Of a DNA stretch of 64,000 nucleotides, positions 1 to 12,029 are shown in pieces. The stretch is from Stramonita haemastoma (lineage: Eukaryota > Mollusca > Gastropoda > Neogastropoda > Muricidae). Position 1 is the first letter of the stretch; each line of letters starts with the position of its first letter. The stretch covers positions 26,130,537 to 26,194,536 of the forward strand of contig CM060334.1 of assembly GCA_030674155.1 (NCBI GenBank), in the 5' to 3' direction. A model generated the notes under the pieces. The model did not search any database. It saw only the letters and a program-made list of their open reading frames with translations, and was not told where the DNA came from. Made by a program: the position numbers and the translations under genes.

Positions 1-28
1 ATGGGGGAGGGAGGGAGGGGAGGGAAAC

Positions 29-96
29 GGTTGTGTACGCAAAAATCTCACCATTGGTGAACCTTGGAGCTCTAACCAAGGAGTGAAAAAAGGCAA
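29..96 (+). repeat. Dispersed repeat E copy
   Basis: Carries the family core CTCACCATTGGTGAACC followed by TTGGAGCTCT, also found near 16150, 45710, 48100, 54770, 57520 and 62090. Short (60-90 bp), usually followed by an A-rich run, so it looks like the 3' end of a retroposed element. Confidence 0.6.
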
Positions 97-161
97 AAGC
101 TTAAAAAAATATATATTAAAAAAAAAAAAAAGCGAAAAGTGTTTTGTGCTGTGTCGTGCAG

Positions 162-304
162 TGCTGGTACAGCAGCCAACCTTACAGGAGAGGACAGGGG
201 AAGAAGTGAAGAACTTGGAGATGAGGTTTCGAGGGACCATGGGACACTTCATCATCTTGGGCTCTCGTCTCAAATTTCCTGAAAAGCCCATTGAACTGGG
301 GAAG
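162..304 (+). CDS. Tyrosine kinase exon 1 in window (pre-kinase segment to glycine loop)
   Basis: The frame reads into ...[12 protein letters not shown] and stops at an AAG followed by donor GTATGG at 305. Joined in phase 0 to the next exon this gives LGKGFFGKV, a full GxGxFGxV nucleotide-binding loop, which is strong evidence for the join. The 5' border is uncertain: AG at 160-161 is the best acceptor, with alternatives near 172 and 187. The segment before the loop resembles the short region that precedes kinase domains in tyrosine kinases. Confidence 0.75.
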
Positions 305-1929
305 GTATGGTTGGTGTGTTGGGTTTGGGTGGGTGGGGTGTGTGTGGGGAGGGGGTGGTGATGGTTGGGGAGGGGGTGGTGTGTATGGGATGTGGGGGGG
401 GAGGGGAATTGTCAGTGAAAATGCAAATGTTATGGAACAAACATCAGTGGGGGGGAAAAATATCCGTCTGTCACCAGCTGCTGTGGCACAGTGGTTAGTG
501 CCATGGATGCCAGACTGGAAGTTCGTGGGTTTGATTCCCATAAGAATCACACGGATTTTTCAGACTCCATCCGGCTCCTACTCAGAGTGAATGTGCTGTG
601 GGCTTGGTGGGGAGACTGGGACCACACGGTCGAGCTTCATCCACTTTACAGATGCAAGTTTGAAAATGTTGCTCAAATTACTTGACCAACACTGCAGGTG
701 TCTGTATCTCTCAGGCCTGGTTGACGCTGGGATACATTATGACTGTAAGTGCAGAATACAGCCTTGTCAAGTAGTCTCTGAGCACATGCATTTCCACAGC
801 AGAATCATTATATCGTCCTCATCACCATTGATCATCGTGCAGTATAAAAAAAAATTATCTTGGATTCGGTGGCCTCCTTTGCTCTGGTCTCATGGTGACC
901 TCAGATTCAGTTTCCCCATACACTTCTGTGCCTGTGGTGAATTTGTGTCAAAGCCTTTGGGGGTGGAGCTTCATGGGGATGATCATTGGAAGGGCGTTGT
1001 GGTGGTCGCCATCTTGGGTGGACAACTTACTCAATCTGGCTCTGTAACTGAGCTAATACTGTCATCAGTAGAGGGCTTAGTAGGTGGTGTCCTGCATATG
1101 TTAGCTCAGAACAGGCACCACTGAACATCACCAAAGTGATCCAGCAGCAGTTTAGGGCCCCTCTGGCTGGTGGCCCCATGGCAGCCTGATATTGATGGGC
1201 TCCCTGTGGACTTCCAGCCCAGGGGATGAGACATAACGAATCTTTTTTTTTTTTTCTTCTTTTTTTTCCTAGACATGAATCTGGATATGGCTGTGGCGGG
1301 GAGATTGAAATAAGTGGCATTGGAACAGCAGGATGGGGACGTTACAGAAAACAAGGCAGCATATGTGTCTCTGTATCTGTGTGTGTGTCCGTGTGCATGC
1401 ATGCATGTTTGCGCATGTGTGCTTGCACACACATGCATACATGTGTGCATGTGTGTGTGTGCGTCTGTGTCTGTGTGTGCATGCGTGTGTGTGTGTGTGT
1501 GTGCGCGCGTCTGTGTCTGTGTGTGCATGCGTGTTTGCGTGTGTGCGTCTGTCTGTGTGTGCATGCGTGTTTGCGTGTGTGCGTCTGTGTGTAAGTGTGC
1601 ATGCGTGTTTGCGCATGTGTGCTTCCATATACACATACATATATGTGTGTGTGTAGCCGCCGCTGTAGTCTAGTGGTTAGGGTGTTGGACTCGTAATCTA
1701 AAGGTTGCGGGTTCGATCATGGCGTTGTGCCCTTGGAAAAGGCACTTTACGGCTATTTTCTCACCCCACCCAGGTGTAAAAGGGGTACCAACCTTGTGTT
1801 GGGGGTTAACCCTGCGATAGACTGGCGTCCTATCCTGGGGGGAGTCTATGACTCTCAGTCGCTTAACGCCACAGAAACCAGGATAAGCACCGGCCTGATG
1901 AGCCTTAGGCTGGGGACAGACTTTAACTT

Positions 1930-1992
<63 letters not shown>

Positions 1993-4900
1993 GGTTTCTT
2001 CGGCAAGGTGCAGGAAGCCCAGCTGATGCCTGAGGTGGAAACACAGGAGGAGGAGGAGCGGTTGTGAGTGGCGGACCGTGGCGGTGAAGACCATCCACGA
2101 GACTCAGGACACCCAGGCCCAGCTGGTGCCCTTCCTCAAAGAGGCCTGGTGCATCTGCCACCTGCAGCACCCCAACGTCGTCGAGCTCATCGGCCTCGTC
2201 ATGAGAGGTAGTGATGGTGATGATGATGATGATGATGATAATGATGATAATGATAATAATAGTAACATCTTGCGCACATGTTAAAACCCCGTTCCACCTT
2301 TCGGAAGAGTAGGCCATCGTGTGCCGGTAGGAGTGGATGACAAAATTATAACAAACCAGCATGCACACAGGTGTCGTGTTTAGACACCATCCCTGAGGAA
2401 AAATCGGGGAGTTGGAGTCCCAGAGCGGCTCGGGGATGTAGGTATATGGCAACGTTCTGGTGGCTCCTGCGACGGTACTGGAACCATTCGTATCGGTCAA
2501 TGCTCTTCCAATGGATCATTCCAGTGCTGTGGAGAGGGGGGGTCTGCTGCATGGGTAACAGCTTGCCCTCCATACATACTTGCCCAGGCTTTTCGCTCTA
2601 AAGACTAGAGCGCAACTCCATAGTCTTCCGAGACTGATGAGTGCCTACTACTACTAATAGTAATAATAATAATAATAATAATAATATAGTAGTAGTAGTA
2701 GTAGTAGTAGTAGTAATGATAATAATGACAATGATAATAATAATGATAATAGTAGTAGTAGTAGTAGTAGTAATAATAATAATAACAATAATGATGATAT
2801 AACAACAACAACAATATTAATAATAATAATAATAATAATAATGCATTGAATTTATATAGCGCTATAACTTGCAAAAAAAAAAACCACATTGAATTTATAT
2901 AGCGCTGAATCTTGCAAAAAAAAACAAACCCAAAAAACATTGAATTTATATAGCGCTGTATCTTGCATAAAACACACACATTGAATTATATAGCGCTGTA
3001 TCTTGCAAAAAAACACATTGAATTTATATAGTGCTATATCTTGCAAAAAAAAACCATTGAATTTATATACTGCTGTATCTAGCAAAAAACACATTGAATT
3101 TATATAGCGCTATATCTTGCAAAAAACACATTGAATTTATATAGCGCTATATCTTGCAAAAGGCCACCGCTGTAGTCTAGTGGTTAGGGCGTTGGACTCG
3201 TAATCTAAAGGTTGCGGGTTCGATCCCAGCTTTCGGCTATGGCGTTGTGCCCTTGGAAAAGGCACTTTACGGCTATTTTCTCACCCCACCCAGGTGTAAA
3301 AGGGGTACCAACCTTGTGTTGGGGGTTAACCCTGCGATACACTGGCGTCCTATCCAGGGGGGAGTCTATGACTCTCAGTCGCTTAACGCCACAGAAACCG
3401 GGATAAGCACCGGCCTGATGAGCCTTAGGCTCGGGACAGACTTTAACTTTTATATCTTGCAAAGAACAAACTAAAGCGCTTGAATTGGACCTAAACAACA
3501 AACAACGCAATCAGTAACAGTTAATAAGGTACCTGCCGTCTGCTTCCACAGACTTCCATTGCAAGTTTTTTTGGGGGTTTTTTCGTTATTTTTTTTGTTT
3601 ATTCTTTTATTTCGAGGGTCATGGAATAAGCACTCATGTGCTGGTTTGTTTGTGTTTTTTACATCCAGTCCCTGTGTGTACGCAGTTTTGTAAATTTTGT
3701 CATCCGTTCCCACTGGCTCATGATGGCCTACTCTTTCGAAAAGTGGAATGAGTTTTATCATGTGCGCAAGAAGTTTTGCATGCATTGCATGTGGGACCTC
3801 GGTTTATTGTCTCCTCCGAAAGACTTTTGGGGGAAAAGGAGTCAGCGTTGATGTTATCTCCAAAGGAAAAATCCTCTTGAAGGAGATTTGAATGTGTTGG
3901 TTTTGTGTTGGTTGTTTTTGCTCTGGGTATGTACTGGGAATTATATTGAATTGGATTAGGATTGCATTGTGTGATTTATTCACTTTAGTTCAATTCAGTT
4001 CAGTTATTGTTCTTTATTAAAGGAAATATGTTTTGCAGGGATTAAAAATATAGTATAGAAACAGCTAATTAGATATAGACATATTTAGATTTGAATGCAT
4101 GTGATGAAAGGTAACATTTGTATCATATTGTACTGTATTGTACTGTATTATATTGCATTGTATTGTATAGGATTGTATTGAATTGTTTTGTACAACACTT
4201 TCTGTCAAGGCAGGTTTCTCAAGGCAGGTGTGGTGTGATAACCTTTGTTGTCTGTGTGTGTCAGAAAGAATTAAACCTACACACTGTAAGCGACACATTC
4301 CAGACTATATTTGTTTGCTGTAATAACCTTTGTTGTCTGTGTGTGTCAGAAAGAATTAAACCTACACACTGTAAGCGACACATTCCAGACTATATTTGTT
4401 TGCTGTGATAACCTTTGTTGTCTGTGTGTGTCAGAAAGAATTAAACCTACACACTGTAAGCGACACATTCCAGACGAAATTTGTTTGCTGTAATAACCTT
4501 TGTTGTCTGTGTGTGTCAGAAAGAATTAAACCCACACACTCTAAGCGACACATTCCAGACTATATTTGTATGGTGTAACGTTCTTTGTCGTCTGCTTGCA
4601 GGCCATGACAGTGACTCGTTTCAACTGGTGATGGAGTATGCTGATGGGGGAAGTTTTGAGAAATACGTGGAAAAGAACAAGTTACGTCTGGGGGAGTTGG
4701 CCTTTAAAATGACCCTGAAGAAGCTGGCCACTGATGTTGCTAAGGTACCCCAGGAGTGCACAACTGAAGGGAAATGTTTCAACAACAAACAAAAAAAGAA
4801 AGAAAACAAAAATAAAAACATTTCTTTTTTTTTCTTTCTTTTTTCTTTTAGATCCGATTTTCAGGAAAGTCTGAAAATCTGATCTAAAAAAAAAAAAAAA

Positions 4901-7900
4901 AAAATTTTTTTTTGGGGGGGGTTGTTTTAGTTTAGTACACCTGGTCAGTAAACTGTGTTGCTTTTACGAGATTCAGCGCTTAATAAATTCCATAAATTAC
5001 TATGATTTTTTTCATGAATAACTTATTTCAGTATTTGTGTTGAAACAAGGTAGTATGTTTATGGTCTGACTGATGTTTAAATTAACTTTGGTGCGTTCAC
5101 ACTTTTTTTTTTTTTTTTTGTTCCTTTGCTAGAGCTTTTGAAGTTCACCGATCGTGAGATATCGCACATGTGGCCATTGTTGCTCGCCATAACAAGTACT
5201 TATGTGCTTTGTTTCAAAGGAGAGTTGAATAATTCTACTTTAACAGGTACTTTCTTTGTCTTTGTTTCAAAGGAGAGTTGAATAATTCTATTTTAACGGG
5301 TACTTTCTTTGTCTTTGTTTCAAAGGAGAGTTGAATAATTCTATTTTAACGGGTACTTTCTTTGTCTTTGTTTCAAAGGAAAGTTGAATAATTCTACTTT
5401 AACAGTAACTTTCTCTTTGTTTCAAAGAAGAGATGAATAATTCTACTTTAACGGGTACTTTCTTTCTCTTCGTTTCAAAGGAGAGTTGAATAATTCTACT
5501 TTAACAGGTACTTTCCTTGTCTTTGTTTCAAAGAAGAGTTGAATAATTCTACTTTAACATGTGCTTTCTTTGTCTTTGTTTCAAAGGAGAGTTGAATAAT
5601 TTTACTTTAACAGGTACTTTCTTTGTCTTTGTTTCAAAGGAGAGTTGAATAATTCTACTTTAACAGGTACTTTCTTTCTCTTTGTTTCAAAGAAGAGTTG
5701 AATAATTCTACTTTAACAGGTACTTTCTTTGTTTCTGTTTCAAAGGAGAGTTGAATAATTCTACTTTAACAGGTACTCTCTTTCTCTTTGTTTCAAAGGA
5801 GAGTTGAATAATTCTACTTTAACAGGTACTCTCTTTCTCTTTGTTTCAAAGGAGAGTTGAATAATTCTACTTTAACGGGCACTTTCTTTCTATCAAGGGG
5901 ATAGACAATCAGGTTTTTAATTGGGGTTGTTTTTTTCCTTGGCTAAAACTCCCAAGCTTCACCAGTGATCACATTTTACATACATGCAACTGTTTGTCCA
6001 CCATTTAGGCAGTCGCATTCCAGCTTCGTGGATGATGTCTAAACATGACGCCAGTGTGCATGATTTTAAAGAAAAAAGTGATCCTTTCCTACGAGAAAAC
6101 AGTGGTCTACTCTTCTAAAAGGCAGAATGGGTTTTTAACATGCGCACGTGGAACCTCAGTTTATTTATCGTCTCATCTGAAGGACTGTAGAGGGCATGGA
6201 GTCGGTACTGATGTTGGGGTAAAAAAAAAATCTCGAAAGGGTGGCTTGGTGGTGGCTCGTACCTTCCCGATCAGATTGCATATCACTGGGGTATCTTGAC
6301 CCACTTATGGAGTATGTTTTGTGCTCTAACTCACACAGTCTTTCTCTCTCTATCAAGGGGATGGAGTACATATGGCAGTATGTGTGGCAGAAACAAAACG
6401 TATGGAGTATGTTTTGTTGTTGCTAACTCACACTGTCTTTGCCTCTCTATCAAGGGGATGGAGTATGTATGGCAGTATGTGTGGCAGAAACAAAACGTAT
6501 GGAGTATGTTTTGTTGCTGCTAACTCACACTGTCTTTCTCTATCAATGGAGTATGTTTTGTTGTTGCTAACTCACACTGTCTTTCTCTATCAATGGAGTA
6601 TGTTTTGTTGCTAACTCGCGCTGTCTTCATTAATGAAGTATGTTTTGTTGCTGCTAACTCACACTGTCTTTCTCTATCAATGGAGTATGTTTTGTTGCTG
6701 CTAACTCGCACTGTCTTTTTCTATCAATGGAGTATGTTTTGTTGCTAACTCGCACTGTCTTCATTAATGGAGTATGTTTTGTTGCTGCTAACTCACACTG
6801 TCTTTCTCTATCAATGGAGTATGTTTTGTTGCTAACTCGCACTGTCTTTCTCTATCAATGGAGTATGTTTTGTTGCTGCTAACTCGCACTGTCTTTCTCT
6901 ATCAATGGAGTATGTTTTGTTGCTGCTAACTCACACTGTCTTTCTCTATCAATGGAGTATGTTTTGTTGCTAACTCGCGCTGTCTTCATTAATGGAGTAT
7001 GTTTTGTTGCTGCTAACTCACACTTTCTCTATCAATGGAGTATGTTTGTAAAAGACAAGGTGAGACTTACCTGGTAAGTTGAATCTTGTCGAGAATTCTG
7101 ACGAATTTCTCCCGATGAAACCGGAACAGAGTGCACTTGAGATAAACACCACTTGCCAGCCGTCAGTCATTGAGAGTGCAACGAATAAACACTGAGTCAG
7201 TGAAGATACAATACACAGGTTATAGAGCTACTGGTCTATATGGGTGGGTAACAGAATTAAAGGGAGGGCAAGTGCACTCTGTTCCGGTTTCATCGGGAGA
7301 AATTCGTCAGAATTCTCGACAAGATTCAACTTACCAGGTAAGTCTCACCTTGTCTTTTACAATTCTAACTCATCTCCCGCTGAAACCTGCACTAAGAGTG
7401 CTCTTGAGATATTTAGAGCAACAGTGGTTATGAGTTGCAAAAAGAACAGATCAAACTTTATCTTTGACAAATTAGTATTTCATAAAGACCTGTCCAAAGT
7501 GTGGTTTGCCACAGTTAATCATTTTGCTATAAAAGCAGGTGTAAATAGACTCCCTAGTCCAGCCAGCAGCTGTCATAACAACACTGATAGGCCCCTGCAG
7601 CCTGAGGCAGGAGCACTTACCACCTTAGTAGGCTGGTGCTGTATAAACATCAGTATCTTAGCCTGCATCAGCTAGAGTGTATGGCTTCCAGTGAGCGATA
7701 ATAATAGTGTCTCTGTTAACACTATGTTGAGGCCTGTAAGGCAATGAAACATTTTTTACAATTTTCTTTTCTCAGAGAAGCTGTTCTCAAGTATTATAAT
7801 AGTGTTGCTACCACACCTAGCGTATCATTGGGTTTAGTCAGTTCTATAGGATCCTGGTGATCCCCATGTCAAATATGCTTTAATAGGCTATTTGCAAATA

Positions 7901-10900
7901 AAAAGTGCATTTTGTTGTCCATCATTGACATGCCTGACGAGTCTAGTGCATTCAGGTTTTGGCAACATTGTCCAGTGAGGGGCGTAAGAAGCATGGTAAG
8001 CTTATCCCCCTTTATTTTAAAAATTCTTTCAGTGTCAACATTTTAATATATATCTAACTCCACATTGGCATCACAGGTTTTAATCCTTTTCTTTGACTGG
8101 TCAGAACTGGATTAGCTTCAAAGCCCCATCCATGAATATTTTAACTAGGTATGTAACACCAAAAGAACATTAACACAAAATCAAAATTTTTAGGATAGCA
8201 GCTAACTGACTTTGCCGTACAGTACATGTACAGATAGTGAGGCTTTCTCTTCTGATTTGAGAAAGGCTAGAATTTGATGCCGTTGACTGAAAGAGGTGAA
8301 ACCTTAGCCTACCACTGCCACTTGTTGATGTACATGTTGTATATTAGACAGTGGATGCCTGCTAGGGAAGCATGATGGTGTCGGCAGCGTCGGCCACATG
8401 TATTCCATCTTTGTCAGATATTTGCTTATCAGTACCTTGAGTTCCTTCCTCACATGGTGTTTGAGGTTGGGATCATGGATTGATACAGAAGCTATCTCTA
8501 TCCGAGAAAAGCAGGGGTCTGATTATCTCCCTTTTTTACACCAAGAGATAAAACATCAGGGTTTATCTGCAGAGGCACAACAGTTATTCCTTCTGTTTTG
8601 TCTGGCATTCTTTGGCAGTACTCTTGGAAGCAACGCAAAGAAAGAGGGGCAATTCAATCTGATAATGCAAGCATCAATTGCATAAGCATGTCAGCCAGGT
8701 CAAAAAGATATATATCTAGAACAGGTAGTTTGTTTTATGCATGCAGCAAAAGAGTCCCCTTCGGGGAAGAAAGCAAGTAATGCTACAGCCTCTTTAAGAA
8801 GGCTTAGTACAAACTACCATTCAACATACCATGAAATGGACAATTTTATGACTTACAATTTTCTGACCAAGCAGTGCAAGCATAACTGATTGTAATATCT
8901 TTGCTGATACATCATTTTCAGATTTCTTTGGTCAAATGTCACAGGTTTATGATCTGCTAGATCCCCTTTAGTTAATACAACTAACAGTTATGCTATTGTC
9001 AGATCTTATAGAACTGACTATCAATAGCAGAGGACAGCAAAGCCTGTAAGGCCAGAAACATCTCTCAGTATGAGATAACTTTAGAGTCTTGAGTTGTAGT
9101 TTGAGCTTTGTTTTGATTTATATACAGCCTCCCCATCCATGTGAGAGCTGTCAGTAACCAGTGTGCCTAAGTAAGTGTAACTTTAATTTTCCCTCTTTGC
9201 TGAGGTAAGTTTGTGATATACCACTTAAGGTCATTTATCCACAACAAACAGTGTCATATATCTGTCCGAATTTTGGCACAACTAACAGTTGTGCTATTGT
9301 CAGATCTACTAGAACTGACTATCAATAGCAGAGGACAGTAAAGCCTGTAAGGCCAGAAACATCTCTCAGTTTGAGATAACTTCAGAGTCTTGTGTCCGAA
9401 TTACCAGCACACTTATTACTCGTGAACAGTGTTTCTACTGCATTTCAGAGTGTGGCAAAGGAGTTTCCCATGGGGAACACCATCAAGCTAGCAACAGACT
9501 AGCAGCCCTTGGGCCTAACAAGAGGTCATTGTTAAAATTTAGTTTTTCTTTGCTTTAGTAGGTGACTGCAAACACAGAAAGATTCAAGTTCTCTTTCTTC
9601 AGTAAGTCTGACACTCAGCTCCTGAGAGTTGATAACAAACCCTTAATGGGATGATTATCTTGCATGGGTTTAATTATGATTTTTAATCATTTTTTGCAAA
9701 CCCCAAAATATCAGTTTGATTTGACTATGTCAACAGCCCATTCCATGACTTCTGTCTCATGTTCTGTATCCCCTACTACCTTGCTCAGAGTTCTGAGAAT
9801 ATTATCAAAAAACCCCTTATTGCAGCTTAGAAACAGTATAACTTGCCCTTCTATTAAGAAACGTGTGCAACACTCAAAAATGGGCCACTGAATAAACTGC
9901 ATGATGCAGATCAATTTATGCAAATAAACGGCCTGTAATGATAAAATCTAAGGCCTTTTAATATGTTTCCATATCCAACTTTTTACAATCTATATTTTCG
10001 TTGAAGGCTTTCAAATTGAGAATCATGTAATAGATTCCATTTCCTACAGAAATATAACAAATTTTACAGGCTCATTCTCTTACAAAACAAAGATTTTCCA
10101 CAAGAAAAATATATTGAGTTATTGATTTCTGAATCTACAGCCTCATTTCCTACTGAGCTACTTAGAGTCTGTGGGGTATAACTCAAGGAATATTGTCATC
10201 CCTTTGACTGTGTCAAACACTTATAATATATCAGAAGTGACTTAATTCCACTTCTCTCTTATTTGCCATGCAATAAATGCAATGCAATGATGCAGTAAAA
10301 TTGCAAAATGCAATAAAAGATTTTATCATGAAGTTATTACTCCAATGGGATTATTAGTTTTATTTTAAAATGAACTCATTTGGAAAAGGAAAGGATGGTT
10401 TCCTTACAGACAAACTTATCATCACACCTTTCATCTCTCAGGGATTTCCCATTGCCCTCAGACTATCATTGGTTGTCTGGCTGGTAGCACCACCCCAATA
10501 TAAACGAAATATGCCAACTGCTGTTGCTGCTGTGACCCCCATGACACTAGCCTTGACCCCAAGCTTTCCCCCCTACACTGGTTGAGTGAGATGCTCAGTT
10601 TCTGAATAACTTTAGCCTCTTTCAGAGCTCTGTGAAATTTGCCCCAGTTGGGGTAAAAGCAATTCACGGCTCATGGCTGTGTGTGCGTAGCACCAAGGCC
10701 TGCACTGTCTATGGAGTGGCATGTTATGCTTTCTCTCTACTAGGTGAGAGGTCAAAGGGTGCATGCTCTGTAAGGGCAAGGACGTCTGCCAGGGTGTCCT
10801 TGGCTGCGCAGGTTTCCTTATACCTATGCTGACCTGCCCGTAAGTTCACAGTGGTGTACGTGCACAGTGCGTTGCTGAATAAGCAATGCTCCATTTTGTA

Positions 10901-11940
10901 TATTCCACAGCCAGCTGTTATTGCCGTAGGCATTATAGCTGGCCTGACTCCTTGGTTTGTGCGTAGCACAGAGTCAGGTGGAATGCGGTACTTGGCCAGT
11001 ATGACCTTGACCCTGGCATCCACTAGCGTTGACATCTGTTTAGTGTAAGTCAGCACTCTTATCTGACAAGGAGGGGGGGGGGGGGGGGGGGGGGGGATTT
11101 CCTACAGTGGCTGGCAGTGCAGCAAAAAGTAGGGTGAGGAGGTAAAGAGATGAGTATTCTCCCACTTTTCCTATATTTCTTTTCTTCTCATCTGAAGTAT
11201 ACTCCATTTCAATTTAAACAAGGGGCTGAGTAGGGGAATATAATTGTCTCTATTTCCTCAAATTCAGATAAAACATCAGCCAGAGATTAATGATGTTGTT
11301 TATGATTATTCCCAAATTTTTGATTTTATGGCCTGCATTTAGCCTCCAAGTTACTGAATCAAGGCACATACTGTGTGTAAACTAGCTGAGGGAACATCTG
11401 TTGAGTTTAGCAGAAAAAGCTTCCTCATCAAGGAAAAGAAAAGGGGTGACTGTTATCACTAGGGTGGTTCTCACAGTTGAGTCAGACAAGTCTGTTTTAA
11501 ATTGCCCAAATGGGTTAAAATTATGTATATATACACATTTACCCCACAGCCTACACCACAGAAAATCCAAAGCCTAGAACACAAGAAAGGCTGTACACGT
11601 CCAACAGGAAAAAAGAAAGATCATAGTGCACACACACTCTAAAAGAAAGGCACAGAACAGAAAACAGAGAAGGAAGGCACTCTCCTGATGTGACTGGTCC
11701 GGCGGCTAGGCGCAAACTGACGGCTGGCAAGTGGTGTTTATCTCAAGAGCACTCTTAGTGCAGGTTTCAGCGGGAGATGAGTTAGAATTTGTTGCTAACT
11801 CGCGCTGTCTTCATTAATGGAGTATGTTTTGTTGCTGCTAACTCACACTGTCTTTCTCTATCAATGGAGTATGTTTTGTTGCTGCTAACTCGCACTGTCT
11901 TTCTCTATCAATGGAGTATGTTTTGTTGCTAACTCACACT

Positions 11941-12029
<89 letters not shown>

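Larger units (their letters stand above)
7361..11789. mobile_element. 4.4-kb element with perfect 50-bp terminal inverted repeats
   Basis: 7361-7410 and 11740-11789 are exact reverse complements (AATTCTAACTCATCTCCCGC...). Just inside the right end, 11714-11743 is the reverse complement of 7138-7165 in the adjoining foldback element. The interior has a different composition from the surrounding intron (few microsatellites) and no recognisable transposase, so it is either non-autonomous or decayed. Together with 7048-7360 it interrupts the exon 4-derived minisatellite. A short TTT at both edges is the only possible target duplication. Confidence 0.85.

Noticed and set aside
1656..1730. tRNA gene (Thr, CGU)
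   Set aside because: The head folds partly like a tRNA, but it is followed by a constant 200-bp body in eight copies with target duplications; it is a SINE head.
1727..2026. Open frame reading [20 protein letters not shown] in several places (also 3247, 50837)
   Set aside because: It is the body of SINE-1 read in one frame; it recurs with every copy and is interrupted differently in each.
4236..4601. CRISPR-like array (regular repeats)
   Set aside because: Units are head-to-tail without unique spacers, lie in an intron, and the genome is eukaryotic. The same applies to 5209-5890 and 24796-25425.
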